64,000 nucleotides of DNA. Source: Hsuehochloa calcarea (taxonomy: Eukaryota > Streptophyta > Magnoliopsida > Poales > Poaceae). Positions 11,276 through 24,136 of the stretch are shown here, piece after piece. Where the stretch lies: assembly GCA_036346395.1 (NCBI GenBank), contig CM070601.1, forward strand, positions 15,311,763-15,375,762, read 5' to 3'. The notes beneath the pieces were generated by a model. The model made no database searches. It worked only from the letters and a program-made list of their open reading frames with translations, and had not been told where the DNA came from. Numbering within the stretch: position 1 is the stretch's first letter; each line of letters opens with the position of its first letter. A program made the position numbers and the translations under genes.

Positions 11276-12355
11276 TACCCTGGAACATAACCTATTCATC
11301 CAACTCATAGAAAATATTAGTTCCATAATATGATTATCATTAATTACCACACCATACCATTAACTCATAATGGTGGGACAAGATACTTCAATCTTTCCCT
11401 TTTTGGTAATTGATGATAACCACTTCAATTGCACATTAGAATGAATTTAGATAATGAAACAGAACATGAGTATATATTAACTACGCAAGTTATATATACT
11501 CCAACATGAGTATGCGAGAACTACACAAGTTCTACATACTCAAAACATGAGTATACGAGAACTACACAAGTTCTTTATACTCACAACATGAGTATACAAA
11601 AACTACACAAGTTTCGTATACTCAAACGGATATGTTTCAAAGTAAAGATCCCAAATATATGTGAAAAATAGAATATGGATCAATACTAATGAAACCACAC
11701 AATATAGCATGAACTCCCCCTAAATGTGTGCATACACAAATGTGTAATGAAGACATATGCACATATTCAAGTTAAACTTATGGTTGAGTTCTTCTATATT
11801 TTGGATCCGAGGAATGCAACAATATATAAGAGTATAAGTCGAATGCATACCTCGTTAAATTTCACCTTTATATCCAAATGAGACTACACACTAGATATAG
11901 TAATAGAATTGTTAGTCTCATAATTAGATTTATCATTAATCACCAAAACACTCCATTAACTCATAATGGCGGGTCTAGATCCTTCAAGAGAAGGACGGTG
12001 ACGACGACAACTACAGGGGAGGAGGGCGGCGACAGAGATTGAGGCAATGTTGGGAGAGGAGGAGGGAGACCGGGGTGGTGGTGCAGGCGCAGGAGGAGGG
12101 ACCACGGAGGGGGAAGGAGGCGGTGTTGAGGGAACGAAAAGCCGAAAAGGAAGCCATCCCAAACATACCTTAAATTACAAGTGAAGCATTATAGACAATA
12201 ATAAGAAGTGTAGAAATCGGTTCTCGTAATTGATCTTATTCCCAGCATTACTATGCGAATGATATATATATATATCTCAAAATCTTGGCAACCTCAGCCT
12301 AAGGCAGGACTTATAGGAGAAATACAACATGATTAAAGTTCCAAGTCTAAGCAAT

Positions 12356-15300
12356 TGTAACATCCCAAATTTCTGAGCTCTAAAAATATTTTGAATTATT
12401 ACTTGTTGGAAAATACCATATTTGATTTTTCTATTAATGTTTATTTTATTTATTTAAAGCTTAATATAAACATTCATGTAAAAATAATTTAATATGATTA
12501 AACCCAAGATCAACAATTGTAAAAACTATTTTTATTGGATTCTATGGGCTTGGATATATTTTCTGGAATTTTTCCGAGTTCATTTGCAATTTTTTAGTTG
12601 CTATTTGCATTTTCTGAATTTTCTAAAAAGAAAAATTAATTTAAATTCTTCATAATAGTGTTGGGTCGAAGCCCAACACTACTCCCGCGCGCCAGCCCAT
12701 TTCCCCGCTCGCCCGCGCCTCCCTCCGCTCGATCATCGTCGTGTGTCCCTATCGGACGTCGTGCGTTCACTCGTGCCCGCGCCTCTCCTCTGCCGCTGCC
12801 AAGTGGGGCCGCCACCGAGTCGTCGTCTGCACGCCTTCTTCCTCCCCCTCGCCTGCACGCCGCCATTGCCAGAGCTTCCGCCAAATCCGACAACGGCGAT
12901 TCTGTTGCTGATTCTTCGCGCCAACTCTACCAAAACAAACCCCCAGCTATCCCACACTTATCCCCAACCGAATCCCCCTCCGAATCCCTCCCAATCTCCT
13001 ATAATTCGGGAATTCCCGATCGTCCCCGAAACGGACTCGAATTGGGCGTTTCCAAATCATCCTCTCCCGAGCCCTATAAAGAACCCCCTGAGGTTCCCTT
13101 CCTCCTCCTCATCCCAGTGCGGCCACCCTCGCCCTCCCTCTCGCTCCAGAGCCGCCGCAACTCCATTTTCCACTTTTGTCGCCGCCGTCGGGTTTTCGGC
13201 AATTGCGCCGCCGCCGTCGTCGCCCTGCCCGAGCCGACCTCACCACCGTGCTCAGCAAGTCTCAGGCCACCTCGGGCCGCCTCCCTTTCGCCAGAGCGCC
13301 GCTGTCACCGTCGTCCGACAAAACCCGAGCCTTCGCCGCTGCTTCTTCCTCGCCGCCGTCGTTGCCAGCCTCTGGTAAGGACACCCCTAGGTGCGCAATA
13401 GCACGGGGAGCCATCTGGTACCCTCCACCGCCGACGACCATCGATCTCCGAGCGTCGCCTCCCTGTGTCGTGCCTCGTCAAGAACTGGCCACGGAGTTTG
13501 CGCAGGTAGCCCACGTGCCGCCGTGTCGCCCGCTTAAAGACGCGCGACGTGGTCGTCCACCACCCTCTCTTCCCTGACTCGGTGAACTCAGTCCACCATG
13601 AGCCAAGAGGATGACATGTGGGACCCACATGTCAGATTTCTTTTAAATTAATTCTTTTTTCAGAAATTCTCGGCTGACGCAAGCATTGCGCAATAACCCA
13701 ATTTTTTCTTTAGAAAATAATTTGAAAATTCTGGAAATTCCAATTTAAGTTATGTTTCTTGAATTTCAAACTTCCAAAGCACATATCTTTTGCATCCGAA
13801 CTCCGATTGAGCCCATTCAAATTTCTAAATTTATATAAATTCGAGATATATTTATTTATGATATTTATTTAATTTTTGGAGCTTATTTTTCCTATGCTAT
13901 TTATTTGTTTTTGGTTTATTTGTTTCATTTACGCGTAGGCGTTAATTCCTCGGGAACTTTTGAAGAAAGAGTGTCTCAAGACCAAGACCAGTACCTAGAC
14001 CTATTCCAAGGCAAGGTATACCTTTGATCATGTTGTACCCATTTTTCAAATTACTTTGATTCAAATTATTGCATTTTACTTTAAGTATGTATTTAAATGA
14101 TTTTGGTTGTAGTTAATGATCCAATTTGTTATATCCACCTTGTCAATTGTATGTCATATTCTTTTATCACCCTAGATTGGTTCCTTACTAGTTTGTAATA
14201 TCATGGCACCAACGCGGGTTGGTTAGATACGGTTAGACTGCTTAGCAAAGCCACGAGTCATCATTTCATGTGAGTCGCAAATATAAAAATGACTAATGGA
14301 ATATGGAACTGTGTGATAAAAACGGTATGTGTTGTGTGCTATTACTCATTGGTGGCATGTGTTGCACTTAACCAACAGGGTGAGAAAAGATTTAGACTGA
14401 GGCAAGTGGTGGATTCTGTGTGAATGGTGGAGCTGTGTGCTGGAACTTTAAACTTTGTGAATTTTGGGAAAACTGGAAGTCTTGCCTTGGTCAATTAAGG
14501 ATTTCACTTTATGCGCCATTGAATTGGGCCTTACTGTACAACCACATGCCTAGTATAGGCTGGGCCTAACTTAGTAAGTTATGAAATCTTGACGTTGACA
14601 ACTCAGGTTGTAATTTAAGCTGTGTGATGGGCTGGAGGTGTGATAGGTCACATCGCGAGACGGTTCACCGCATCCCTGTCCAACGGTGTGTGTCGTAACC
14701 AAACGTTGTGTGTATCGGTTGGACGGCAGTAAAGAACATCGGGAGTGTCAATGCTTGAGTCGAAGTTTCCGAAAGGTTTTGTTATGACCAGTGTGGGCCG
14801 CACTGATTGTATCGTGTGGGTAAAGTGTACAACCTCTGCAGAGTGTTTAATCAATCTATTCGAATAGCCGCGTCCGCGGTCATAGACATGCTCGGAGATT
14901 TCACACGAGGGGTAGATTTTCATAAAACCTTGGGAAGGGAGCTGTGTGATCTAATCATATGGTTGTGTGAATAACATGATTAGACTTTGTGTCCTTTGTG
15001 AAATCAAATGATAACTTAATATTATTTATTTGTTTTGAATTACGCTTTCAATCTATTATTCGTATTCAATTGCAAATGTTGCATTTCTGCAAAATAACCA
15101 CAGAAGTCATTCCTTGGGAATAAGTCATTATCTATAAATTGCATTCTGTGCTATGACTTGCGAGTACGGTTGTGTACTCATACTTACTATAATCAATCAA
15201 CAGAAGTGAAGGAGTCATCGCCTGCTTTTGAAGAGGAGTTCTACGAAGGTTGATCTTTAGGGTCTCGATCCCAGTCAGTTGTCTGTGGTAAATTGATGGG

Positions 15301-15547
15301 ATTCCGCTGGAGTTTACTTTGTTTCCGCTGCAGTTTATTTCTTTATTGTCAGCCTTGCATGGCTTAATAAATGTAAAACTCGACCTTAAGGTCACAACAG
15401 TTATTTGCTATTCAAAGTACTCGTTTATTTATTATTTCGTTGTATGGAGGTGATATTGCATCAATGTTGATACTGTGTGCACTAGCGTGATTCTGGACTA
15501 GTGCAGTATACACAGAGGGTCTAGATTTGCATATTTGGATCCCGACA
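12356..15547 (+). mobile_element. 5' LTR of a gypsy-like retrotransposon (family G), 3.2 kb
   Basis: It begins TGTAACATCCCAAATTTCTG and ends GGATCCCGACA. It closely matches, end to end, the solo LTR at 16631-19855. It is followed by a primer site four bases downstream, so it is a left-hand LTR. The TGTAACATCCC...CCGACA termini are typical of large plant gypsy LTRs; the superfamily is inferred because no integrase or reverse transcriptase is present. The five bases before it are GCAAT. A GC-rich stretch (12680-13600) has long spurious frames. No matching 3' LTR of this copy is in the window. Confidence 0.85.
13072..13080 (+). promoter_or_regulatory. Probable LTR TATA box
   Basis: CCCTATAAA lies in the GC-rich half of the LTR. 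The sister LTR has CTATAAAA at the equivalent place (17355-17362). Conservation between the two supports a core promoter for the element's transcript. Confidence 0.55.
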
Positions 15548-16630
15548 GAGGTGGTATCAGAGTCATATTGACTGTTGGTCTTGACCTTAGTTAGATCGGC
15601 TGTCTTAGTGAGTCCAAACTATTTTCTAAAGCAAAAATTAACTTGCAAGATTAATCGAACTCCTTAATTCATCTCATATCTCTCTTGACTTGACTATTGC
15701 TGAAGTTCTTTCTCCCCTGTTGTTTTAAAGTTGTTCTTACCCTCTTGTCCGTCTTGATAGATGCCTCATCTTCAGAGCTATGGAGAGCACTATGGAGGAC
15801 TTGCCGCTGAACTCTGAAAGTTGTTGCAAGTACTTGGAGGATTTTACCGTCCGATGTACCGTGGTAGTGCTTGGATCGTGAACGGTCGAGACTGTGGAGT
15901 GATTTGTCGTTTGACCATCTACGCTAGGAAGGACACCAAGGCGAGCAAACCCCTGAATATCTCAGCCCGAAGGAGTGTTTGGATTGAAGCAATCCAGGAG
16001 TCTTCGCGCCGCCATCCTGAGGATCTACAACATCTACGCTCGAGAGCTTCGAGACACCGTCTTCCGTTACCACCCTCTCTCTTCCGCCGTGGACCTTGCT
16101 GCACGCTACCCGTCTACGGAGGGAGAAGGCAACGCCACCGTTGTGCATCTTGCCCAGTTCGTCGCTGCCTAGGAGGAATCACTGGAGTTAGCCACCACAG
16201 AGCTGGAGTGCGTCTACGAGACCCTTGAGAGAGTCGAGGAGATGATCGTCATTCCGGAAGAAACTCTCTATGGACAGCACGATCACGAGGAAGACCCTGA
16301 AGAAGAAGAAGACCCAGAAAGAGCTGAGGAACCGACTGAACCAGAAGAGACAGCAGAGGCAGCAGAGCCAGAGGGGCCAGCAGTGCCTGCACCAGAGACG
16401 CCTGCCAAGGATGGTGTTGTTGGCCGTGTGGCTAGGATGGTGCTCCCTTGTTCTTGCCAATCCCTTCTGTTGATTTTGGTCCTTGCTGTCGTCTAGGCAT
16501 TGGTCTTGGTGTTCGGTGATGGTTCGAAGTCGTTGCTGATGTCGTCCATGCTCCGTCGTCTACCCCTTCACCTTTGCTCCTCTCATCCCATTGCTCTCTA
16601 TGGGTGAACTTGGTTGTGGCTAGAGATGGT
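15548..16630 (+). mobile_element. Interior of non-autonomous LTR element, gag-like remnant
   Basis: This is the interior following the primer site. Frames at 15821-16228 and 15975-16500 give a patchy reading that starts around LGGFYRPMYRGSAWIVNGRD. It continues in another frame with FGLKQSRSLRAAILRIYNIY and an acidic tail of Glu/Pro repeats (16280-16420). No zinc knuckle, protease, reverse transcriptase, RNase H or integrase motif is visible, so the element would depend on a relative. I infer a gag-type or accessory protein of unknown function, broken by at least one frameshift and a stop near 16170. The interior continues at 19861 after an inserted solo LTR. Confidence 0.55.
15552..15562 (+). 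other. Primer-binding site (initiator tRNA-Met)
   Basis: TGGTATCAGAG lies four bases after the LTR end. It is the usual complement of the 3' end of initiator tRNA-Met used to prime reverse transcription in plant LTR elements. Confidence 0.9.
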
Positions 16631-19600
16631 TGTAACATCCCAATTTTCAGAGCTTTTAAAATCTTTTAAATATTGGTAGCAAGAGAAATTATCATTTGGA
16701 TTTATTTGAATATTAAATTAAAAAGCTTAATATGGACTTTAAGGATAAATCGATTTAATGTGCTTAATCCCAACATCAACAATTGTCAAAACTATTTTAT
16801 TTAGATTCTATATGCTTGGATATATTTTATAAAATTTTCTGGAATTTTTCCAAAGTCATTTGCTATTTTCTATTAGCCATTTGTATTTTCTGGATTTATT
16901 TAAAAGAAAAATCAAAGAAAACCCTTGAATGTGTTGGGCGAAGCCCAACACTATTCCACCGCAGCCTCACCGCCTCGGCCCACTCCCGCCGTCACCGCCT
17001 TCCCCGCTCGGATGGACGCCGCGTGTCTCCTCCCGCCGATCGCAGCCGCCCTCGCCTCGCTTCGCTCTCCATTGGATTGAAATCGACGCCAGACTTTTCG
17101 CCGCTTCGCTCCCACCGTCGGATCGCCATCGCTTCGGTTCCGCCCGCCGCGACGCTGCTCGCTTCGCCCTTGGATCCAGATCGTGCCGCTTCTCTCCCAC
17201 ACTGCGCGCCGCAACGCCGCTTTTCTCGCCGTTGATCGTCGCCGCGGCGATCTCGCCGCCATGCACCGCGCGTGCTGTCTTCGCCCCGATCTCTCGCGCT
17301 GCCTCCGCTTTTCGCGCCGCGCCGCGCCCGCTTCCGCCGGGACTCGGCCCTCGGCTATAAAAGCCCCGAGCCCCAATCTCTTCGCCTCTCTCTCCTCCTC
17401 CAACCCCGAGTCGCCGCCCTTGCCCTCGTCTCCGCTGCGCGCATTGCCCGAAGACCGCCGCCGCCGCAACTCGCTACCACCGCCTTCCGCTGCTCTCAGA
17501 GCTCGCTGGCCGTGCAACCACCGCCTCCGAGCGCGCATAACCTGGCTTCGCATTGCCGCTTTCGCCGCTGCCTTCGCCGCCTCCTTCGCCGCCGCCGCCT
17601 CGTCCGACAACGCGAAGTTCGCCACCGCCGCCGCTCCTTCGCCGCCCGGTGAGTCGCGCCTCAAGCCCCGGGCCAACCCAAGAGCCTTCGCTATCTCTCC
17701 GGAACCCATTTTGCTACTCCGCACACCACGCCGGTCGCCGTCATTGCCGCTGCCGCCGGAGAGGACCCGACCTCGCTTCCTCGTTTTTTTCCCGTACGAC
17801 GTGGCGGCCAGTCGTCGACCACAGCCACTTGCCGCGCGCTAGCCGAGGTGGCGCTATGCGTGTGCGTGTCGGGCCAGCGTGGCTCACCATCCGCATACCC
17901 AAACCTCTGCGGGCTCGGTGAACCCAGGGCCACCGTGAGCCAAGCCACCGACGCAAAGTGGGCCCAATTGTCAAGACGGATTTTTAATTATTTTCTTTTT
18001 CTCGGACGCAAGCATTGCGCAATAATTCGATTTTCCTTTATAAAAATAATTCGGAAATTCGAGAAAATCCAATTTAGGGTTTTATTGATTTTTCCAATCT
18101 TCCAAAGCCCATATCTTTTGCATCCAAGTCCAATTGAGCCCATTCAAATTTGTAAATTCATATAAAATTCAGATCTATTTATTTATGAATTTTATTTAAT
18201 TTTTGGAGTTTGTTTTGCCTCTGTTATTTATTTGTTTTGTTTCTTTTGTCTCGTTTATGAGTAGACGTCGATACTTGGGAATTTTGCGTAAGAAGGAGCA
18301 CCTCAAGACCAAGACCAATATCTAGATCTGTTCCAAGGCAAGTTATACCTTTGATCATTTTGAACCCGCTTTTCAAAATACTTTGTTTCAATGTATTGCA
18401 TTCTATTTCAAGTATTTATTTAAATGCTTTTGGGATAGTTATTAATCCAATTTGTTATGCCACCTTGTCTATTATATGTCATGATCTTTTGTCACCCTAG
18501 GTTGGTTCACTATTAGTTGGTATTATCGTAGCACCAACGTGGGTTGGTTAGATACGATTAGATCGCTTAGCCATGCCACGAGTCATCATCTCATGTGAGA
18601 GTTGCAATTATAAATTTGACTAAGTGATTATGGAACCGTGTGATGAATCTGTGTGCTGTGTGTCTTGTTACTCGTTGATGGCATGTGTTGCACTTAACCA
18701 ACAGGTGGGAAAAGATTTATACCGAGGCAAGTGGTGGATTCTGTGTGAATGGTGGATCTGTGTGATATAAACTTTGTGATTTGGGAAAATCGAAGTCTTG
18801 CCTTAGTCAATTAAGGACTTAACTTTGTGCGCCATTGAACTGGGCCTTACTGCATGCGACCACATGCCTAGTATGGGCCGGGCCTAACTTAGTAAGTTAC
18901 TGAGTCTTGACATTGACAACTCAGTTGTATTTAAGCCGTGTGATGGGTCGGAGGTGTGATATGTCACATCGCGGATCTGTTCACGCATCCTCGTCCAATG
19001 GTGTGTGTCGCTCCAAGGGTGTGTACAAATTGACTGGCAGAAAGCACACCAGAGTGTCATTGTTTGAGATGAAGTCTCGAAAGGTTTTGTTGTGATCAAC
19101 TCGATCCGGTTGGTTTCATCGTGTGGGTAAAGTGTACAACCTCTGCAGAGTGTTTAAACCAATCTATTCGAATAGCCGCGTCCTCGGTTATGGACATGCT
19201 CGGGAATTTCACACGAGGGGTAGATTTTCATAAAACAATTGGGAAGGGTCAGCTGTGTGAGATAACTTGTTCAGCTGTGTGAAAGAACTTGATTAGACTG
19301 TGTGTCCTTTGTGAAATCATTTGTTAACTTATTATTGTCTATTTGTTTTGAATTATGCTTTCAATCTATTATTTGTATTCAATTGCAAATGTTGCATTTC
19401 TGCAAAATAACCACATAAGCCATTTCTTTGGAATAAGCCATCATGTATAAATGCATTCTGTGGTATGACTTGCGAGTACGGTGTGTACTCACTCTTGCTA
19501 AACAAATCAACAGAAGTGGAGGAGTCGTCGCCTGCTTTTGAAGAAGAGTTCTACGAAGGTTGAACGTTAGGGTCTTGATCCCGCGGTTGCACGTGTGTAA

Positions 19601-19855
19601 ATTGATGGGAGCCACCGAGTTTATTTCGTTTCATTGCAGCTTTATTTCTTTATTGTCACTTTGCATGGCTTAATAAATGTAAAACTCAATCGTAAGGTCC
19701 AAACAGCTTATTTGTTATTTAAACGCACTCGCTTATTCTTATATTCGTTGTATGGATGTGATATTTCATCAATGTTGACACTGTGTGCACTAGCGTGATC
19801 CTGGACTAGTGCAGAATACACAGAGGGTCCAGATTTGCATATTTGGGTCCCGACA
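16631..19855 (+). mobile_element. Solo LTR, family G, with perfect target duplication
   Basis: It begins TGTAACATCCCAATTTTCAG and ends GGGTCCCGACA. It is flanked on both sides by ATGGT (16626-16630 and 19856-19860), a perfect five-base duplication. That shows it is an independent insertion reduced to a solo LTR, not the 3' LTR of the element to its left. It is close to the 12356-15547 LTR throughout, including the GCACTAGCGTGAT motif near the end. Confidence 0.93.
17355..17362 (+). promoter_or_regulatory. Probable LTR TATA box
   Basis: CTATAAAA sits in GC-rich DNA at the same relative place as CTATAAA in the related LTR (13072-13080). Confidence 0.55.
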
Positions 19856-19860
19856 ATGGT

Positions 19861-20694
19861 TGTCCTGCCTTGTTTTGGGATGGCAGTGGGAGGGTGGAGT
19901 GTTGGTTGGCTTTGCTTGCTCAGTTGCCTTGTGGAGGAAGTGGGCTCGCTCCTGTTTGAGCTCTTGCTCTTGGTTGTGGTTTGCTCTGTGTGGTTTTTTC
20001 TTCGGTTGTGAAGAGGGTTAGTGCTTGGGTTTTGCTCAGGTTGTGAAATGAGGCTTTGTGGGAGAGAGGTGCTTTGTGATGTCTTTCTTTGGTTGTGAAA
20101 TGAGACCAAGTGCTTATGTGGGGGAGGCTTCGGCTAGGAGCTCTTACCTTAGCCATGTGCATGGCATTTTTGCCCTTGGCTTATCCATTTCCCCCATCAC
20201 ATGGGATTGTTTGGCTCAAGACGTTTGGTCCATGGGATTTTCTCTGCACTGCTCACTGGCGTTTCAACTATGAACGGTAAGTCTATAAAATGGAAAGTGG
20301 GCATTGAGCTAGGAAAAGGAATGGGCCAATGGTCCATAAGGCCTTGTCAGATTTTTCTACGGTTGAGGTAAGTCGGTATATCATGGGTGTCAGATTTTCT
20401 AATTTGCCGGGTCATGAATCCTATTGAAGGGCTATGGTTCCGACTAACCTAGGTTTGTCTGGGAAACTCGAGGACTTCGGGAAATCTAATGGTAATCTTC
20501 TTTATTCTAACTTCTATTATTGTATTTGGTCTGCTACTCGTCTTTCGGTTATTTGGCGGATGGTAGAGAAGTGGCAAAGGTTCGGATTGGCCGAGGGAAA
20601 TGGTTCGACGGCTGGCAATATGCGGACATAAATGAAGGACGGTTTTGCGACATGCATGCAAGATCTCCATTTTATTCTTTTGTAATTGTAAGAA
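19861..20694 (+). mobile_element. Continuation of the non-autonomous element interior
   Basis: Sequence resumes after the second ATGGT. No coding region with a recognisable domain is present. The expected purine tract and 3' LTR of family G are missing, because a different LTR (TGTAACAGCCC) begins at 20695. The right part of the element has been lost or replaced. Confidence 0.45.
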
Positions 20695-22740
20695 TGTAAC
20701 AGCCCAAAATCCCTAAGTTGGATTAGTTAATCATCTAATGTGCATTCGTAAAGATTTGAAATTTTTAAAACTTTTTGTTGCAAAGCAAATGGGTTGAAAC
20801 CTGGTCTTCCAAATCCTAGGGATGAATATTCTAAAACAAAATGAAATTTTGACAAGATCTTGAAACTTAGTTCAGAGTGGAGTATAAACCCTATGTTGAA
20901 AATCATTTGATTTTGAAGACTGGAATTTAAACCTAGTAATCCAATACTCCTTCTCCCATTCAAAAGCTCAATTTGAAGTCGGAGTAAAACTAAAAAGGTT
21001 TCAAGTGTGGAAATATTTTAGTTGGAGATACTCTAATATGCTTGCTTGAAATTTTTCTAGAATTTTTGGAGGTTATTTGGTTCCGTATTTAATTTGCTTG
21101 TTCAATTTTGAATTTGAATTTAAAACACAAACCTAATAGGTAAATAAAAAAATAGAAATTAAAATTGATAATTAAAAATCTAAACTTAGCATAATTATTC
21201 TAAATATAAATTGAGAAATTAATTAAAGCATGTTTTGCATTTTTCTCACATCACGTAATAATAATCAATATTAAATCGAATGGTTTAAAAGATTGCATTT
21301 AAATTTAATTGTTTTGATTTCTTATTTTTGCATGCATTTCAAAAATCATGTCATAATGCATGCATTAGTATTACCGCTCTTTTCCAGTTCGACCGACCAC
21401 AGGCGAGACGCCTGCATATCCCTTCTTTTCCTATCATCCCCCTTTTCCCTTCCCTGCTAACTCCTTTCGCTTCTCTCCTTTAAATATCATCCAAAAACTC
21501 AAAACCAAGCCATGCATGTCATACCACCGCGATCGTCATCGCACGGCCAACCCATTTATGCTATTCGTTTTCGCATGCATGGTAGTTTGAGCGATTTCAT
21601 GAATGGAGAAAAGAAGTAGCACATAAAACACTTGTGTGTCCATTCTTTTCCCCAACTTCTCTCCTCGCAATCACAACTAAAAACCAAAAATTCTGCAACG
21701 CATGTTATACCGTTGTGAACGTTGTCTTGTGAGCGTTCCATTTTAGCGACTAATTTGTGCATACGAGGTCGTTTGAGCAAGTTGGAGAAAAGGAGGAAGA
21801 ACTGCATTACTATTTATCTTCTCCCCAACAAAACACAACCATTCACCCCACTGCCACTTATCACTCCCAACCAAAGCCACTCACTACTTCATCTCCCCAA
21901 TCGAACACCCAACACTACACATCCCCATTTCTTTAATCCCCAACCAAATCAACCACCTCCCACAGGCATTTGCCCAGCCGAACCCATTCCCATTTCCATC
22001 TCCATGCTACTTCTTCTACCCCCGCCCACCAACAGCACTTCCACTTCTAGTGGTCGCAGAGCAGCACGGTCGAAGGTGAGGCTGGTGCGGTGCACGACCA
22101 GCACTGGCACGCCGCATGCGATGGCACCGAGACGGAGAGGCGGTCATACTCGTGCATGTGGCGGCGCATGCACGCATGCACTCGACGGGCGGGCATGCGT
22201 GCATGTGGCGTGGCCAAAGCCAAGGGCACAGTGGCTTGGCTCGCTACGACGTGGTGCATGCGGCACCGAGGGCGCGGTGCATGCGACGAAGGCGAACGCG
22301 GACGAGCTCGGCGACGACTACGAACGTCCGGTGACGATTCACATGCCTAGTGCTGTGGTAAAACGCATAGGATTAATTGCATTACCGCATTTATGATATT
22401 AGTGTGCATGATGCATAATTATCATATGCATATCATTTTTCTATTCATGCATGTTTAAGTGTAAAAATATGTTTAGTGGTGTAGATCGGTGTAACTCCCC
22501 GGTTAGGTCTTATTTGTGCTTATGTGTGATCTGGGTTTTGTTAATCGATGGATGTCAGATTAAAGATCTTATTGGATCAATTTATCGTGTACGATTATGT
22601 TGGAGTAGCGTGGAAAATTTGTGGTGATCTTTGGATGATGAATTAATTAGAGGTTGAATTTTTGGATGATGAACGAATTGATTGGCAAGAAGTTTAGTTA
22701 ACACTCTCCTAAATGGATGAATGAACATAGAAGGTGATGA
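20695..22740 (+). mobile_element. LTR of another gypsy-like family, right end unclear
   Basis: It starts TGTAACAGCCCAAAATCCCT after AAGAA. It has the usual AT-rich first part, then a C-rich stretch with a CTCCTTTAAATATC-like core near 21473, then ATGCAT-rich sequence at 21340-21370 and 22390-22450. No CA end with a matching AAGAA repeat was found, and the sequence runs into a Copia fragment by about 22760. It may be truncated. Confidence 0.5.
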
Positions 22741-22759
22741 TTAGAAGAAAATTTTGAAC

Positions 22760-23030
22760 TAACAGTGGAACCCTCTTGCAAAAGCGAACTATCTAATGCT
22801 AACAAGTCGTGATCAGTGATCTGACCGCCTGATATAAGCTGCATAGTAAACTTAGAAACATGAAAGACTGCAGGAACATGAAAGGAAGAAGTGAAAAGGA
22901 TGCATTAGCCTGCAATAGGAAGAGAGATATTATCTATAGTCTGAACAATGGAAGGAAGGATCGTGGGATTCATAAAAGTGATGTGAGTGAAATCTGGTGT
23001 TATATGAAAAGAAGCACCAGAGTCCTAGAT
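22760..23030 (-). pseudogene. Copia protease and pre-integrase fragment
   Basis: Reading the minus strand, 23024-22998 encodes DSGASFHIT, the active-site region of Copia-type aspartic protease. Downstream in the same frame comes FHVSKFTMQLISGGQITDHD, which resembles the pre-integrase region of plant Copia elements. In-frame stops stand just before the active site (where W-I-L is expected) and after LPIAG, so the frame is dead. Homology fades near 22760; reverse transcriptase and RNase H are absent. Confidence 0.8.
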
Positions 23031-23209
23031 TCACGGAGACAACATATCGAACGAGGGAGGTGGCAGAGAAGAGGAAGACTGCTGAGAAGCAAGAGCTAGA
23101 CAAGCAGAGCTCGATGAGTTTGAGGACGAACCGACACCGAGACGCTGGAGCAGGGAGAGAAGCTGTTGCGTGGCGTCATCGGAGAGCCCTAACGAGAGTC
23201 GCCAGCTCC

Positions 23210-24046
23210 TCAGTAGGAAGAACCACTAGAGCCCTTCGGTGGAAGTCCATTGGCGTTAGCCATCAGTGGAGACCCGATGCGGCGGTGACCACAGAGCAGC
23301 GCGACGGCTACAGCCAGCTCGGGAGCTGGGCAGCCTCGATCCACGTGGGGCGTAGCAGAGGCAACGTTGGGAGAGGAAGTCCAAGGTAGGAGCTCAGGAC
23401 AGGGGCGGCGGCCCGAGGTAGGGGTGGCGACGCTATCCTCGTGGCTGTTGTCGGACTCGGGGAACAGCCACGTGGCCGCCTTAGCCTCGTTGCTCCCGTC
23501 ATCGTCCACATCCTCCTGTGGTCCGATCACAGCCACGGTGGGGAAGGCGGGGAGGAAGGGCTGGGACACGTCGGCGAGCACGTAGAAAAAGGGTGCGACA
23601 GGGAGCCACTTGTGATGTCGCGCGAGCGGGTTGGCAGAGTGGATGTCAGCGTCGCTTGGGTGCGTAGCCGCTACGAGCGCAGAGAGGAGCTTGTCACGCT
23701 TGGTGGCCTCGTGCTTGAGCCACTCGATGCGGGCTCGCAGCACGGTGGCCTCCACCTCGGCGAACCGCGCACGGAGGGAGGCGGCCTTGTCGCTGGCGGC
23801 CGCAGCGTGCGCGAGGAGGGGTGGTGGCCAGTGGCGCTCGAAGCAGAGGAGACATCCACATGGGCGTCTCCTTTGCTCGGAGCAGAGGAGGAAGCTGCGG
23901 ATCCGGTCAGGGAGGAGGTGGCAGCGCGGATCCGATCGGAGTAGAGGAGGACAGCGCTCAGGGCACCGGGAGTAGGGCGACGTCCGGGCCAGCTGGGGGC
24001 AGGAGGCGCCGGGAGAAGAGGAAGAGAGAGAGGGAGGAGGTGACAA
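23210..24046 (-). pseudogene. Copia gag-like frame
   Basis: A 278-residue open frame lies between the primer site of the Copia LTR (24137-24148) and the protease fragment, where gag belongs. It is rich in Ala, Pro and Ser and has a helical, charged stretch (RARFAEVEATVLRARIEWL). Its end reads MANANGLPPKGSS. I see no intact CCHC zinc knuckle. The position is good evidence for gag; the sequence itself is not diagnostic. The true start may be elsewhere, as GC-rich composition keeps several frames open here. Confidence 0.5.
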
Positions 24047-24136
24047 CGCTCAAGCGGATAGGACAGCGCGGTGGCCTGAGGGCGGCGACAGTGGCTAGGG
24101 TTAGGCTTTGTGGGGGGAGTCATATGCTCAGCCATG

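Larger units (their letters stand above)
9075..11986 (+). mobile_element. Solo LTR, family A, 2.9 kb, in copy 2
   Basis: It starts TGTAAGATCGAGGTGACTGA and ends GATCCTTCA, giving TG...CA ends. It is flanked by GGAGA (9070-9074) and AGAGA (11987-11991), a five-base target duplication with one change. Copy 1 of the host unit is uninterrupted at this point, which fixes the ends. A similar start occurs at 58588 and, reversed, at 44255. There is no primer site, coding region or second LTR, so it is a solo LTR left by recombination. Confidence 0.82.
7887..12355. repeat. Tandem segment, copy 2 (interrupted by a solo LTR)
   Basis: This is the second copy of the 5752 unit, split by a 2.9 kb LTR at 9075-11986 and cut at 12355 (CTAAGCAAT) by another LTR. 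Copy 1 continues at that point as GATTAATGATGAG (from 7722). That continuation is not found to the right of the retrotransposon block, so the rest of copy 2 has been lost or lies elsewhere. Confidence 0.78.

Noticed and set aside
12658..13401. 247-residue Pro/Ser-rich open frame
   Set aside because: It lies in the GC-rich part of a family G LTR. Overlapping frames on both strands are equally open and no domain is visible.
16951..17724. 257-residue Arg/Ala-rich open frame
   Set aside because: Same GC-rich part of the second family G LTR; a composition artefact.
12356..19855. One intact retrotransposon with two LTRs and a 1.1 kb interior
   Set aside because: The right-hand LTR has its own perfect ATGGT duplication on both sides, so it is a separate solo LTR.
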